Shown one piece after another: positions 22,993 through 34,923 of a DNA stretch of 64,000 bases. Every line of letters starts with the position of its first letter. Position 1 is the first letter of the stretch. This stretch comes from Crambe crambe (taxonomy: Eukaryota; Porifera; Demospongiae; Poecilosclerida; Crambeidae), in assembly GCA_963924555.1 (NCBI GenBank), contig OZ004587.1:1550001-1614000 (forward strand), given 5' to 3'. Made by a program: the position numbers and the translations under genes. The notes beneath the pieces are model-generated. The model was not told the DNA's origin, made no database searches, and worked only from the letters and a program-made list of their open reading frames with translations.

Positions 22993-25045
22993 CAGTCTAA
23001 TCGCCAGCGTTGGCGAGGCCCATAGGGCTAATACAACTTTAATTGCACAGACACGCACTTTTATCACTCACCAGTTTACGGAAGTATCCGGAGAGAGTGT
23101 TTGTGGTCAAATTCACTTCCTTTAGTTGTAGTGCCGAGATTTTCCCTTTACAGAAGGCATAAAGCTGCCTGTAGCTGCACCTTGCACGGTACTAACTCCA
23201 CTATAATTTTAATAGCAAATGCAGCTGCACGCGCGAAGCAGCTGCTACATTTTTGTAGTCTTTGATATTGTGATAATCAATCGTGTTGTGGGCTGTGACA
23301 TTTGTATTTCACACTTCCTGCCACTACTTCGAAGGTATGTAGAGCTCCTCCTATTATAAGTGGCATGTTATGCGTAATAAAATTAACTGTCCATTAGTGC
23401 ATGTCTGTAATACAGCCTTTGCTTCATAGAGCCTTTGAATGCTACTCATAGCTTGAAGCTATACTGTTCATTGAATATAATGGCCTACTGAATAAGAATG
23501 GTGTGTTGGTATTAGCTATTAGCTAGCAGTAGTCCATCCAAATCTTTTACTATAGCTATACACACACTATAGCAATGATAACCCTTGCCCATGGACCATG
23601 TCACTCTGTAAGCAGTGATCATTCAGATACACACTTAAAAATATTGATTGACTATTAATCATCATGGGATACTTTCAGACACGGATACCTCTGCCAGGCT
23701 TCCATGAAGCAAATCAAAAGGAAAACCCTTAGCTAACATTAAAAATTTCCATCCTTGATGGCTGCCCAACCAAGCAGGTAGCTACGAACAGAAACAATTT
23801 ATTGTATTCAGAACTGTAAAAAACTGACATACAGCACCACCAATCTTTTAATACCCCAGGCCAACCCCAGATAAAGTTGATATTCTCTCTTGATAGGTAC
23901 AGATGTGTATCACATACGTTTGATACTATTATGTTTCCTGGGAGTAAGATTTTCATCCTAAAGATGCTATAGGTTCCTGAATCAGAATGCCCTTATCTCT
24001 CTTTGAACACTATCACAGAAGAGCTACTACCACACTTAATGTCTGTACTCCTTTTTCATGGGATCGGGAATACCAGTTTTCTCTCTACATTCTATCATTT
24101 TTCTCCTTCATCAATAATGAAACACTGTGTGGTTCACTAGGACAAGTGACAGCAGATCCTGCCTCCCCTTCCCTCCGGAGCAGACATGACCATGCCCTCT
24201 ACCGAAGCTCTACAGCTCCACTGGAATCGCTCCCTGTGGTATTAGAGATGTGGCATCATGCAACTTCCAACGACATTGATCTTCCAGGTAAGTTAGCTGT
24301 TTGAGAAATGTAATTAAGATTCGATTTCTAGCTCACTGACACACATACATTTACCTATATAGCTGGAAATGGTTGGATGGAAAAGTCCAAAGTGTCTTAG
24401 ACGTTCCTGAAAACATGGCAAGAGTTCAGGATTTTGTTTTCAATGGGTGTGGCTGAAAATTGACAAGCATACAAATGTGGACCAGGATGCAAGTGTGTCA
24501 ACTGTTTAAATAGCTATGACAACAGTCTCAATCATCCTGAAGCAGTGATGGAGCTGTAAACATTGATGGACTTCGAACGAAGAATTGATAGGAGATAATA
24601 TAGAGAGTGATGAAGAACATGAACTAAATGAAAGACAGGATGAATGGGTGTGACATTTGCATTTTGCAATACTTACATCCACAAAATTGCTACTGTATAT
24701 TATACAAGCAATGCTACACAGGATCCAGCTAGAATCTGAAGTGTCCACTGCTAGGAACGAAAATTCTAGCAAGAAACACTATGACGTGATGAAACTAGCC
24801 AAGCAACAGAGGCAACATATAGCTGAATTTTCTGCCTGTTTATAGCTTGCAACAATGTTTACTGTGCAGTAATACTTACCTAGGTTTCATCTTTAGCAGA
24901 AAGTGCTCTCCATATTGCTTCTTCGGCTTCTAAGAGGCAGTTACAGTCCATACAAAACACCCGCACAATTTCTGTTTTTCGACTACAATTTATGACGTCA
25001 TCGCTAATACGTGGTAATTAATTACGTCCACTGGCGATTAGACTG
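22993..25045 (+). mobile_element. DNA transposon copy II, 4-bp TSD CAAG
   Basis: Bounded by CAGTCTAATCGCCAG (22993) and CTGGCGATTAGACTG (25045) and flanked by CAAG on both sides (22989-22992, 25046-25049). It is nearly identical to copy I but inverted and about 100 bp shorter; one difference is a deletion near 24176. Family members with 4-bp duplications include Academ, Chapaev and Sola types, but I cannot choose among them without a transposase. Confidence 0.85.
24180..24545 (+). pseudogene. Coding remnant of element copy II with cysteine cluster
   Basis: One exon-like piece has RHDHALYRSSTAPLESLP and VVLEMWHHATSNDIDLP before donor GTAAGTTAG at about 24290. The next piece, after CTATATAG, reads WKWLDGKVQSVLDVPENMAR then VQDFVFNGCG and a stop. 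In another frame follows KCGPGCKCVNCLNS. The frame break and stops show decay. The cysteine cluster is probably a metal-binding tail of the former element protein. Confidence 0.5.
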
Positions 25046-25132
25046 CAAGGTGGACTTGACGTACTTCCCATAGTCACCATCATTGTTGTAGTTCTCACGT
25101 TTCTTGTATGGACTCACACTCCCTTTCTCCTT

Positions 25133-25867
25133 CTGAATGATTATTGATAATATGTGTAATGTAAGATCGTGTGGACACAAAGACAACAATATTCTGCACA
25201 TACTTAGAGACATAATCATTTTTTTCCGCATAAAGCATGTAAGATTTATTGTCTACCTTGTTTACCTCTTCACTTCATCAGAACGAGTTGAAATATTCAC
25301 TAAATTAAAGATGATCCAGCTAGCCTAATGCATGATTTAGGACAAAGTGGCATTATGCTGGCAATATTTTGAGCTTAGTAATCCATTAAAGCAAGAAGCA
25401 AAATGTGGTTACTAGGCTAGCTCCATAATAATTCTATTTTCCATGATTCCACGTATATAGTTTGACTCATGTTCAGTTTACAGATTTCAAATCTGACATT
25501 TTGTCATCTCGATTCCTATGAAGTTATGGGATATTAGCTGTACCTATAGCTTACACTGTCTTACTAGCTGAGCAAGTAAGCAGAGTTTATAGTTGGCATA
25601 CACAATGTACATTGAAATAGTACATGTAATACTAGGGTATGCTAGTCTAGTATTTGGGTCAGCAAGCAGAGCTCCATGCCAAGGCTCTGAGTCTTCAGAG
25701 ACACTAGTCATGGGGGTGTGAAGAAAGCAATCAGTTATAAAGCCAAAGGATATCTCCTCTGTCAATGATCTTCTGAAGGACAGCTGAATAGATTTTACAT
25801 ATTTTATGATCATAGCTAGCTATTGCACTATTTTATACATAGAGATGCTAGCAATTCTACTCAACTC
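25133..25867. other. No supported gene
   Basis: Lies between the acceptor of the broken host exon and the stop codon of the Roc-COR gene. No recognised coding or repeat content. Confidence 0.5.
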
Positions 25868-28800
25868 TCAGTCAAAATCTGTCTGGAAGAAAACTACTGG
25901 TTCCTGATTATCATTGGTTGTAGAGAAATGTATCTGAGTCAATATAGTAAGAAGAAATAGTACAGAAAGTGATGATGCAATGATTATCTTTCCCTGAAAT
26001 GTTATCGCAGCTGGCCAAGAATGCTTAAGGAATGATGAAAATAGCAATATGTATATACTAGCAGATACAACAGTGTGATACTTCCACTCCCTCAGGTAAT
26101 TTATGCTTTATTTTTTTCTGTTTATATTCCACCAGTATACAAGCAGTCATGTTTTGCAATGCTCATATCTATGAATAATTATAAGTATATATAATCACAT
26201 GATATTTAGTTCACTAACTACTTCTCTACAGTGTGATTTAAATGGACAGAGAGAGCATCACCTCAGAAAAAATATTATACTCACCTGGAAATAAATCTAA
26301 CCATGAGTAATTTCCCCCTTAATGAAAGAACTGTTCACTATCTCACCTGTGAATCCTGAATTATAGGAGCAGATGAAGATGTGTCAGGATTCTCTTGAGC
26401 TGCAGGAAGTACATTAATAATAAGATAATGAATGATCCATATGGAGCTAGTTGAAGTTACCAAAATCCTTTAATGGCAGAAGTTACGTATGTACCTTGAT
26501 TCAAAACTTGATGCACTTGATTCCATTCAGGATTGGCAGTATTAGTAAACCACCACTCCACAACTTTCCTCAAGGCAACTTGATTGTCTCTTCGGGAAGA
26601 CACATTGATGACATCTATGGCTGAACTAGGTAGACCTAGTGAAGATGCCACCACAATCCACTTGTCAGATAACTGAAGCAACACATTAGCAGCATTTGAC
26701 ACTGTCAGTGGCTCTCGATACTTTTCACCACCTACATGAAGAAAATCTTTGATAATAGAGATTGAGGAAATTAAAATTTATGACTAAGAATAATTTACCT
26801 AGCCATTTCAATACGTCAGAATTTGGAGAAAAAACTTTATTTCTTTCACACTCCATTAATCTATAACCACTTTCTTTAAAGAAAGAACATGTGTGCTTTT
26901 CATCTGTTTTTCTACAATTACAGTAGAACGAGATGATAGATTCAAAGTTACAGCCATTAATGACCTTTATCTTCTCTAGGCATTGAAGAATGATGGAAAC
27001 AATCAGGTGATAATTTGTGGGCTTTTTCTTATTGTCTGATTTCACATAAACTTCAATATATGGTGATATGAATGAGATGGTTACAACACAATTGAGTTCA
27101 GAGGCCCTAAATGTTGCACAATTTTTGTACAAGCACACAGGATTTCTAGACTGATCTCTAGCTATGATCCAAGACTGCTTCAAGAGACATGATATCATCA
27201 AGGAAAAGAACTGATTTCCAGCAATGGGACATTTTATAATTGCAGGAACAAGTTTCAAATCGATGGCCTTACCACATATCTCTTGTTGTTCAGCTTCATT
27301 TAAAGGTTGGAGCATGAAAGGTATGATGTACTTGGAATCACTACCAAAAGGAGCCAGTATCATCAACTCTTTGAATAATAACAAGAAATCATTTTCAGAT
27401 ATAAACTCAGATCCGTTGGTGTAAAATCCAAGCAAGTGCCGGAAGTCTTTTTTAGTGATGATCGATGACTGCCAGCCAATTGAACTTTTGCTTGAATCCA
27501 TTTGCTTATACAAAGAAGAAAGTATCTTTGAAAAAATTGAAGCTCCTGAAAAAGCAATATTGGGTAGTATATCTTTGAAGTAAAGGATCATGTTGTGTTC
27601 TGTCAAATGTTCGAGTGCTGCTTCAACTGTTGGTCTGTCCATATTCAACTCTTTGCCTATTTTCATACAATGCTCAGAAACACTCATTACTCTCAAATTT
27701 GTGGATGTAATATATTCCCTCAATTTGAAGCCAAATGTGAACCATGAAAATGGAAATTTCTTTAAACGAGATGCTGATATTGTACGTTCAATAACACTGG
27801 AACCAATAGAATAGTCCAATTGTCGAGGAGATTTACATCCTAGACGGAATATATGATATTGATCTCCAAGAATTTGCCGGAGAAAAGTAATTTTAGATTG
27901 ATTCTCTGTATTGACTCTATCATAAGTGCCAATAACAAGCAAGTTAGAAATTAGATGTTCCTTTTTTAGAAAGAGATCCAACTCAGTCTGTTGCAATTCT
28001 TTAGACAAATTGGTAACAAAAGCACGTAAAGTCACATTCTTGATAAACAGTTCCAGAATTTCGTGGAGCTTGATAAAGTCAGACCCACAATCGATGACAT
28101 GGAGTAACTCCATTTCCCCTTTGTTTTCGTACTGTGACATGAATTGTATGGTGTCATTAAACGATTGTTCAGGATCAAAACTCTTTTGAGTCACTTCTAA
28201 TCCAGGCTTTGTTTCCTGTTCAGGCTTTTGTGGCGAATTGAGATCTAGCAGATTTACAAGCTCGGAAGAAGAAGTTGTCTGCTTTTCATCTGTAGGTGCA
28301 TCATTTATTATTTCAGGTGGATTTCGCAAAGACAGGGATGGTTGGGGTGATACTTCAGGTGAAGACCTTTGGGACGATAACCTGGTTGAAGATGTTTTTG
28401 GTGATGGCTTTGGTGGAGACACTGGTATTGAGGTGGAAACTGGTAATGGTGAGTCCTCAGGCTCTGTCTTAGAGTCATCGGGTGACATTGTAAATGCTAA
28501 AATCTCATCATGGTCATTTGCTTCCATTTTCTTAAACATGGTAACACCTTGTTCAGATGCTCGAAAATACACTTCATGTTCAACCATTGAGGTGGTTTTC
28601 AGATTTATTGGGACATGTTCTTGAAGAGCTATGTGTTTAGCACTTGTAACTCCAGAACCAGACAGTCTGAAAAAGAGGACTGTTGCAACACTCAGATTAA
28701 GAGATCCACTCTTCAGTGCCGTGTCAAATACAGCAGCAGCTTCATCTGTGGGAGGAAAACAAAACAAATGAACAGTCATGGATTTTATTTTAGTACATAG

Positions 28801-31800
28801 AAAAAAAGTAAGTACATAATATTATGCATACACTTCAAAACTCACCATGAGACTTTTTGGAAACTGTTTCACTTCTGAACCAAATCAGTTCCGACTTTTC
28901 AAGTTCATTTGACAGTCCATTACTGCATTCATAAATATCTGATTCCAAAGTTAGCTTCTTTATTGAGTAGAAATGTTTAGCGGTTGATGAGCAGCTTTTA
29001 TTCTTGCAGGCTAAGGTTAAATCGAATTCTCTCTTTTCCAACCAACGTGGAACTATTCGCTGGAGCTGAACATTTAATGTAGACAAAATATAATAGTAGA
29101 TATCTTCACTCAAGTTAGCATTGCTGTAAGAAATACAGTCGACTCGAATATGGTGGGAGAATTCAGTTAGTATCACATGCATGCAATCATTGATTATAAA
29201 CTCAAACTGATTTCTGCAGGATTCAATACACTCTTTGCTGTAATTGAGAGGAATTGGAACTATGTAGAGAGGAGATACGTCTCCATTCAACTGCTCCAAT
29301 ATACTTCCATATTCCTCCTTTATTGGCAATATTGAAGGAATGAAGTAGCAAATCTCTTCTCCTGGAAAATTCACTTTCATGCTCAGATGATGCTCTTCTA
29401 GGAATTCCATGAACCAGTGGTCGTCCAATTTAGTTGGTTTCCTGTCAAGAAGGTACCTGTAAAAGCTCATTGATACGATTCCTTTCTTAGTCAGCTTGCT
29501 CCATTCAGCTTTCAGAGATCTTGGATCATAGCAAAAGAGAGTTCCAAGGACTTGCAGCAAGGCTTTGGGATCTATGACAACAAAGTTTCTCATCGTCCTT
29601 CTCTCTGACAGATGGTGCCACATGAACACACCTAGCTCGTGGAAATACACTAGGGCAGCTTTAGGTTTGTCGACATTACACTTGTTCTTGCCGATGGAAA
29701 TGGCTTCATCCAAGGGAATAATGCCAATATTGATATACTCAGTGTAACACATTCGTTGAAGTGCTAGTTTGAATGCTTGCCATGAACGAGGGATTTCAGA
29801 TCTGAAGTCCTTAGCACATGATGATATGGTGTTTCGAAGGGACTCAATTCCTGAATCGCTTTTTTTGTCAAGTGTTTTACCTGACTTGGTGTTGTCCACC
29901 TCATGAATGTAAGACTCACCTTGTTCTAGTACAGTATAGATCGACAAATCACTTCTGTACTTCTTTGCAAATTTTCCAATGGCTTCATCTAGAGCATCTT
30001 TCTTGTCTTGGAGTGAATTACCCTCAGAAAGAACTGCTTGATCTTTGCACGTCCCAACGACAACTGCTGCAGTTGAAAATTTCTTGGAATCGCGTGATTT
30101 AACTTCTGCTGGTAAGTTCTCCATTTTCTTCTCAACACTGGATGAGAAGGCTTGAACAAAAGATAAGTTGCGATACATGATATCTCGATTTGTGAAAGGA
30201 GATGAAGCTGGTTCCAGGAAAGATTTGCATGGTCGGATTTCTGGATTATTGTCGAATTTTCCAAGTCGCTCAAACGGAACACTATTCCGTACATGCATTT
30301 TAGTCGTGTAAAGCAAGGCAGTAGATCTTGGAATATCGGTTGACCTCCAGTGTCCCACATGGTGAGAAAAACTTTACTTTGACAGTCACTGGGTAGATCC
30401 AGTAATGGCTTGAAGGCACTTCCAGCAACAGCTATCATTGATTCCCGATAGAGGAACTCGGGTTGCATGACTATTGTGGGAGTCTCATTGTCGTCTATTT
30501 GTTCGTCTTTGAGATGCTTTCGGAGACTTGTTTTGCCAACTCCAGTGTGGCCTATCAGTATGACATGAATTTGAACTTCATCCTCTACAAGATCACTATC
30601 TGCAGAAATCTTTATCATGCCAATCCATGTCTTTTCTGTTTCTACACAATAGCACAATAATTATTAATAATGGTCATAGTAATAATTATTACTAAGTTTT
30701 GGGTAGTAAATTATGGATGGATGATGATAAGAATAGCATACATAGTAAATTTCTAGTTATGGTTACTTACCTAGTAAATGTTGCAGTTCATCAGCTAATT
30801 CTGAATAAGTATGAGGCCTAAACTTTGCGTCCTCAGAAAGCCACTTTTGTTCAATCATGTTTTTCAGAATAATTATGTTTGTCAGGAATTTCAACATGGG
30901 AAGTACTACCACCATGAGACACAATATGAATTATTTTCTTCAACCACAGTAAGTCATCTTGAGTTAGTGATTCTGAAAAGCTATATTGATTGCTGGGTGT
31001 TTCATCAGTGAACGAGTGACCATAAACAGGAATGAATTTTGCTTTGTATTCAGCATCATCCTCTAGAATTAATATATGGTCCATGGACACCTTTACCTTG
31101 TGGTTAAGCTTTTCAAATCTCATTGCACAATTTGCAATATTTGAAAGCAGAGATATCTGAAGCAGATCAATACTTAATTCATCATAATGAGTGTGAAAAG
31201 TGATTTCTTCAAGAAATTTTAACTTCTCGGTGATTACCACAGGATATTTTTGCAATCCTCCCTCTTCTGGTGGATACAACCCTTTAATAGATGGCACTTC
31301 TTTGTGATCACGAATCAAAACTTCCAGATATTCAATGTACTTGAAATCAACCTCACATTCTTCAGAAATTTTAAACTGATTTGGATACACAAGAGCCATA
31401 CACTCTTCACCCTGATGATGAGCGGATTTTATAATCTTCCCTTGTTTCTCATGTACTGGAGATGATTCTATTGGAGGTAATGAGACATTTTTGAGCGTTT
31501 TCCAATGCTTTAGTACCACTTCATGATCTTTTTCATGGTCTTTAAAATAGTAAGATCGTACAGAAGTATCTTTAAAAGCTTCTAGTTTCTTTGGATAGAG
31601 AGGTCGACACAGTAACATTTTCAAGAAGGAATAAGGAATTTGAACATGAACTATAACACTTCCTCCTTCACATCCAACTAATAATATTTTAGTGTCATCA
31701 ATTCCTATGTATTTGCTCAGATGTAGCCTGAAGCTAAACAGGTCACTAATTCTGTACTGATCTTGATTTTCATCTATAATAAAAGCAATTTTAAAATGAT

Positions 31801-32340
31801 TAGAAAGAACTGACGGATATATCTCGCTGCAATCAATTACTCTGCAATTTACATGCTCTTCAAAGAACTTAATGTAATCGTTCACATTTCTTTTATCTTT
31901 TTTGGATCCAAACTCTGGAATGAGTCTCTTTACAAGAATGCCAAAATTCATGAAAGACTGATGTTCACAAATCTTTTCCAAAAGCTTCTCCACATTGTTA
32001 CTTGCTATTACTTCATCCTTAGTCTTACAATCGATTGAAAGTATATCCAAGATCATGTGACACCGACGGTGAAAATTTTTCTTATTAGTTTTATCTGATA
32101 AAGTTTTCAAAAAATTATCATGTAATTTGATGAATTCCCATTCTATGTCTTCTGTTTTTTCCTTCATACGTGCTAAATAGCTTTGTTTAGAAGGCCGTTT
32201 AAATGCACCTTGGCTTAGTGAAGATTGTTCAATATGGCAAGCTAATTTTCCAACTTTATCTTGGTGAAGGTAACATGTTTCAGGGGAAAAAATGCTTTCG
32301 TCTTCTTGTACATCATGTGGTCTAGCTGGAGTGTGGTGAT
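25868..32340 (-). CDS. Tandem Roc-COR protein with pseudokinase, death domain and TM helix
   Basis: Exons on the minus strand: 32340-30771, 30641-28846, 28745-26799, 26731-26495, 26399-26347, 25993-25868; phases agree at every junction I checked. Order: N-terminal region of unknown fold; kinase-like C-lobe without catalytic motifs (ends FRPHTYSELADELQHLL); Roc GTPase with P-loop GHTGVGKTS, switch II WDTGGQP and GTCKD; COR domain; low-complexity Pro/Ser linker; a second Roc-like segment with no P-loop, switch changed to DCGSDFIKLHEIL and VIGTYDR in place of the base-recognition motif; second COR-like segment (FPFSWFTFGFKL); death domain (WIVVASSLGLP..VVEWWF..W); short linker; membrane helix IIIASSLSVLFLLTIL and stop. 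ROCO proteins are GTP-dependent signalling scaffolds, and the death domain suggests an adaptor role. One-base frameshifts at about 30258 and 30890, both in short homopolymers, interrupt it. The start is unresolved; an in-frame ATG lies at 32365. Confidence 0.8.
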
Positions 32341-32466
32341 CTGCATAAATTGTGATTGCATGCATGTTGGAACATAAAGACTAAAATAATGAGCCTGTGC
32401 TAATAAGTGTTTGACATAATATGTGTGATCAAAACGTATGCAATTTGATGCGACCATGATATATAC

Positions 32467-32490
32467 CTGAGGAAGTCTCAACCTTGTCAT
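32467..32490 (-). other. Possible 5' exon of the Roc-COR gene
   Basis: ATGACAAGGTTGAGACTTCC then TCAG precedes donor GTATAT on the minus strand, with an acceptor (TTTATGCAG) 126 bp on. The join would not keep the long downstream frame, so if real it is probably a leader exon. Confidence 0.3.
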
Positions 32491-33742
32491 GTTAACGATT
32501 AAGCGAGCTCATGTACATACTACGCATGTTGGCGGAGAAAGCATACCGTATAGCGGATTATTAATTCGTGGAGTGAGCAAGCTGACTCTCAGGTCATAAA
32601 ATTATAATAATAGCCAAAATGTCCCAGGCATGTGTATGTTGGTACATATCCTGAATTAGTAGCATAAGTGCATTTAGTAGCATAAGTGCATAATGCACAT
32701 GCTCCAATTGTGATTGTTTTCTACAGTCATAGAGGCACTAGGCTTATCTAGGTAAGCATTTACAGCTTTCTATGTATGGAGCTTCCTGGTTGGAACCACC
32801 ACTTACATGACTACAGCAATATCAAGCACTGGAGCCTATCAGCTACTTTATAATTACTCACTGTCAAATGCTGCACATTGCTATAGTAGTAGTTGTAGAG
32901 GCTCCAGGCTTATCTAAGTGCTTTGTTACATAAAAACTCCACAATAAATTTTCTAAAGAGTTGAAGCACTAAATTCTACTTGCTTGCTCGCTATCAAATA
33001 TTATACATTGCACTAGTAGTTTAGAGGGGTAATTGTTTTCATGATTTTCATAGTTGAAAAAAACTTTTACCCACAAAATCCCACATGTGAAAGAAATCAA
33101 CCACGCCCAGCATGCCCCCATATGTATGGTAGTGTGGTAGTATGGACTTAGTACACAGAGATGGAAACAGCTTACATGCACCCATTGCTAGCACCCATAG
33201 CTACAATAATTGTAAAGAAGAGGAGTGTGCTGAATTTCTGTTCAACTCTAGGAATGAAAAAGTATTATTATACAGTACTAAATAAGTATAACTCTAATAT
33301 TGGAGGGTATAATTTAACACCATTAGATGGAAAATGACTCACATTGTGGAACTCTGCACCCTAGGTATTGTAGTCCAGTTTTCCAACTAAATTGTGGCGT
33401 AGTGAATTATAGGTACTTTTTATGAATCATAATTATATCCTTAGTGGTCTCATACTAGTCAGGTCCCTTAGCCTAAATTTAGTGCTGTTTTGTGACAGAG
33501 CGGAACAAAGCATGAAGATTGGCATGATGTTTTTTCATGGCATATTGAATAAATGCAGAAGGGGTGCCATTGTAGGACACTTTTTCCTTCCAAAATAGAA
33601 ACCGTTTTGTTGTTTCACTTCATCCATCCCAAAGTTGCGATATCCGCGAAATATTTAATTTTCGCGCTATTGATATACAAAAGTGCGCGAAATTTAAGAA
33701 TCGCGAAAATAAATTAATTTTTGGCACAGTGCTGGTTTTTTC
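32491..33742. other. Intergenic, no supported gene
   Basis: The upstream side of the Roc-COR gene. The direct repeat TAGTAGCATAAGTGCAT at about 32658-32690 is the only structure noted. Confidence 0.5.
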
Positions 33743-34317
33743 TTGCATCAAGATTCTTGGTTGCCATATACCCTTGAGAGCATGGATTGGAGCAAGTGTA
33801 CCATCTATGGTAAAGCTGGAGCAGGAGATGATTTGAGATGTCCACTGGATAGTCTTCAGAATAATGGTCCTCAGGTATACAGTAACTTTCTGGAAGTAGT
33901 TAAAAAGTTCAGTGAGATTGATGCTATTCCTGTGAATATTCAAATTAGTGGTGATGTGACACCAGGGGAACTTATTGAAAATAAAGCAAAGTGGCATAAA
34001 TCATGCCATTTAAAGTTTAGCTCATCTAAACTTCTCCGAGCTCAAGAACGTCAAAAAAAGGGAGTGAAACGCGAGCTTGAAACTACTAATGAAGAGCAGA
34101 GAAGGTCAAAGCGTCAAGCCAGTGGTATTCCAAACCAAAATGCCTGCACAAGTGAGGCAGGTAAGCTTCACCAGTATTCAACTATGGGGTTAGACAAGGA
34201 ATTGAGGAAGATAGCAAGAGATTTACAAGATACATCACTCCTATTAATACTTGCTGGAGGTGATCTTGTAGCTATTGAAGCCAAATACCATCATAAGTGC
34301 CTTTCATCATATAGGAA

Positions 34318-34552
34318 TCAGAGAGTGCGGTAGCACTCTCTAAGTAGGGATGGCAGGTCAAAGTCCATAGGACAGTATAAACTAAAAACTCTTCTTTCTC
34401 TTCTACCCTTACTCTACAGGTTCTCACAAGTCATGGCCCTATCCCTACATCTACACAGAAGACAGGACAATGTATAATAATCAAAAATTCATTCTATAAC
34501 ATCAACAAAAAATAATTTCAAAAATTGACTTTTGTTCTAGTTTTTCAACATA
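34318..34552 (-). repeat. Terminal unit H of E1L
   Basis: About 235 bp, starting TCAGAGAGTGCGGTAGCACT (a hairpin) and ending near TTGACTTTTGTTCTAG. Same unit as 20451-20689, 57234-57693 (two copies) and 63527-63986 (two copies). Contains no gene. Confidence 0.8.
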
Positions 34553-34563
34553 ATAATAATCAG

Positions 34564-34760
34564 ATCGGCGTACTGACTAACTGGCTATAGTTGTCACAAT
34601 TATAACATGGCGATTAGATGGAGCGGTACTTAGAGGCTGATCTTTTGCTATTCGTTTTCACTAAGGTTATACTTCACAATTCAGTGGTATAGATGCACTA
34701 GCTACTTTTCATCCGCCATTTTGAAGCCTGTGGTGCGTATTACGTATATTACGTAAAATG
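34564..34760 (+). promoter_or_regulatory. Promoter-like tail 1 of E1L (YY1-like site)
   Basis: A conserved block of about 200 bp containing GAGGCTGATCTTTTGCTATT and, near its end, CATCCGCCATTTTGAAG, an inverse match to the YY1 core AAnATGGCGG. It lies directly upstream of the micro-exon gene in the same orientation. Promoter function is inferred. Confidence 0.5.
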
Positions 34761-34923
34761 CAATGCGCGCACGTTGCACGCGCACGTGCTAGCTTCTTTT
34801 GAAGTGCAGCTGCTTTTAAAGTGCAATCCTTCTACCTCTGAATCAAAAAATTAAGTAACAGTCACTCTTCTGAGACAAGGTATGTTATACTCACTCTTTC
34901 CTTTGTTTGACTCCTGAGTCCAG

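Larger units (their letters stand above)
22805..25132 (-). pseudogene. Host exon split by transposon copy II
   Basis: Minus-strand exon in two halves, 25132-25046 and 22992-22805. The first half follows acceptor AATCATTCAG and reads EKGSVSPYKKRENYNNDG, then DYGKYVKSTL. The second reads KPGMKVRAIDDYKSI, then KGDIGIFK, and ends at donor GTATGT after PPSPET. Removing copy II and one CAAG duplicate joins STL to KPGMKV in frame. The second half is beta-rich with conserved W/G spacing (WIHWHMVEIL) and recalls small barrel domains of ubiquitin-ligase proteins such as MIB/HERC2; that identification is weak. The gene cannot be read through here unless the insert is spliced out. Confidence 0.6.

Noticed and set aside
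27224-28800. Plus-strand ORFs across the Roc-COR gene
   Set aside because: They overlap a minus-strand exon with matching splice phases and recognisable domains.
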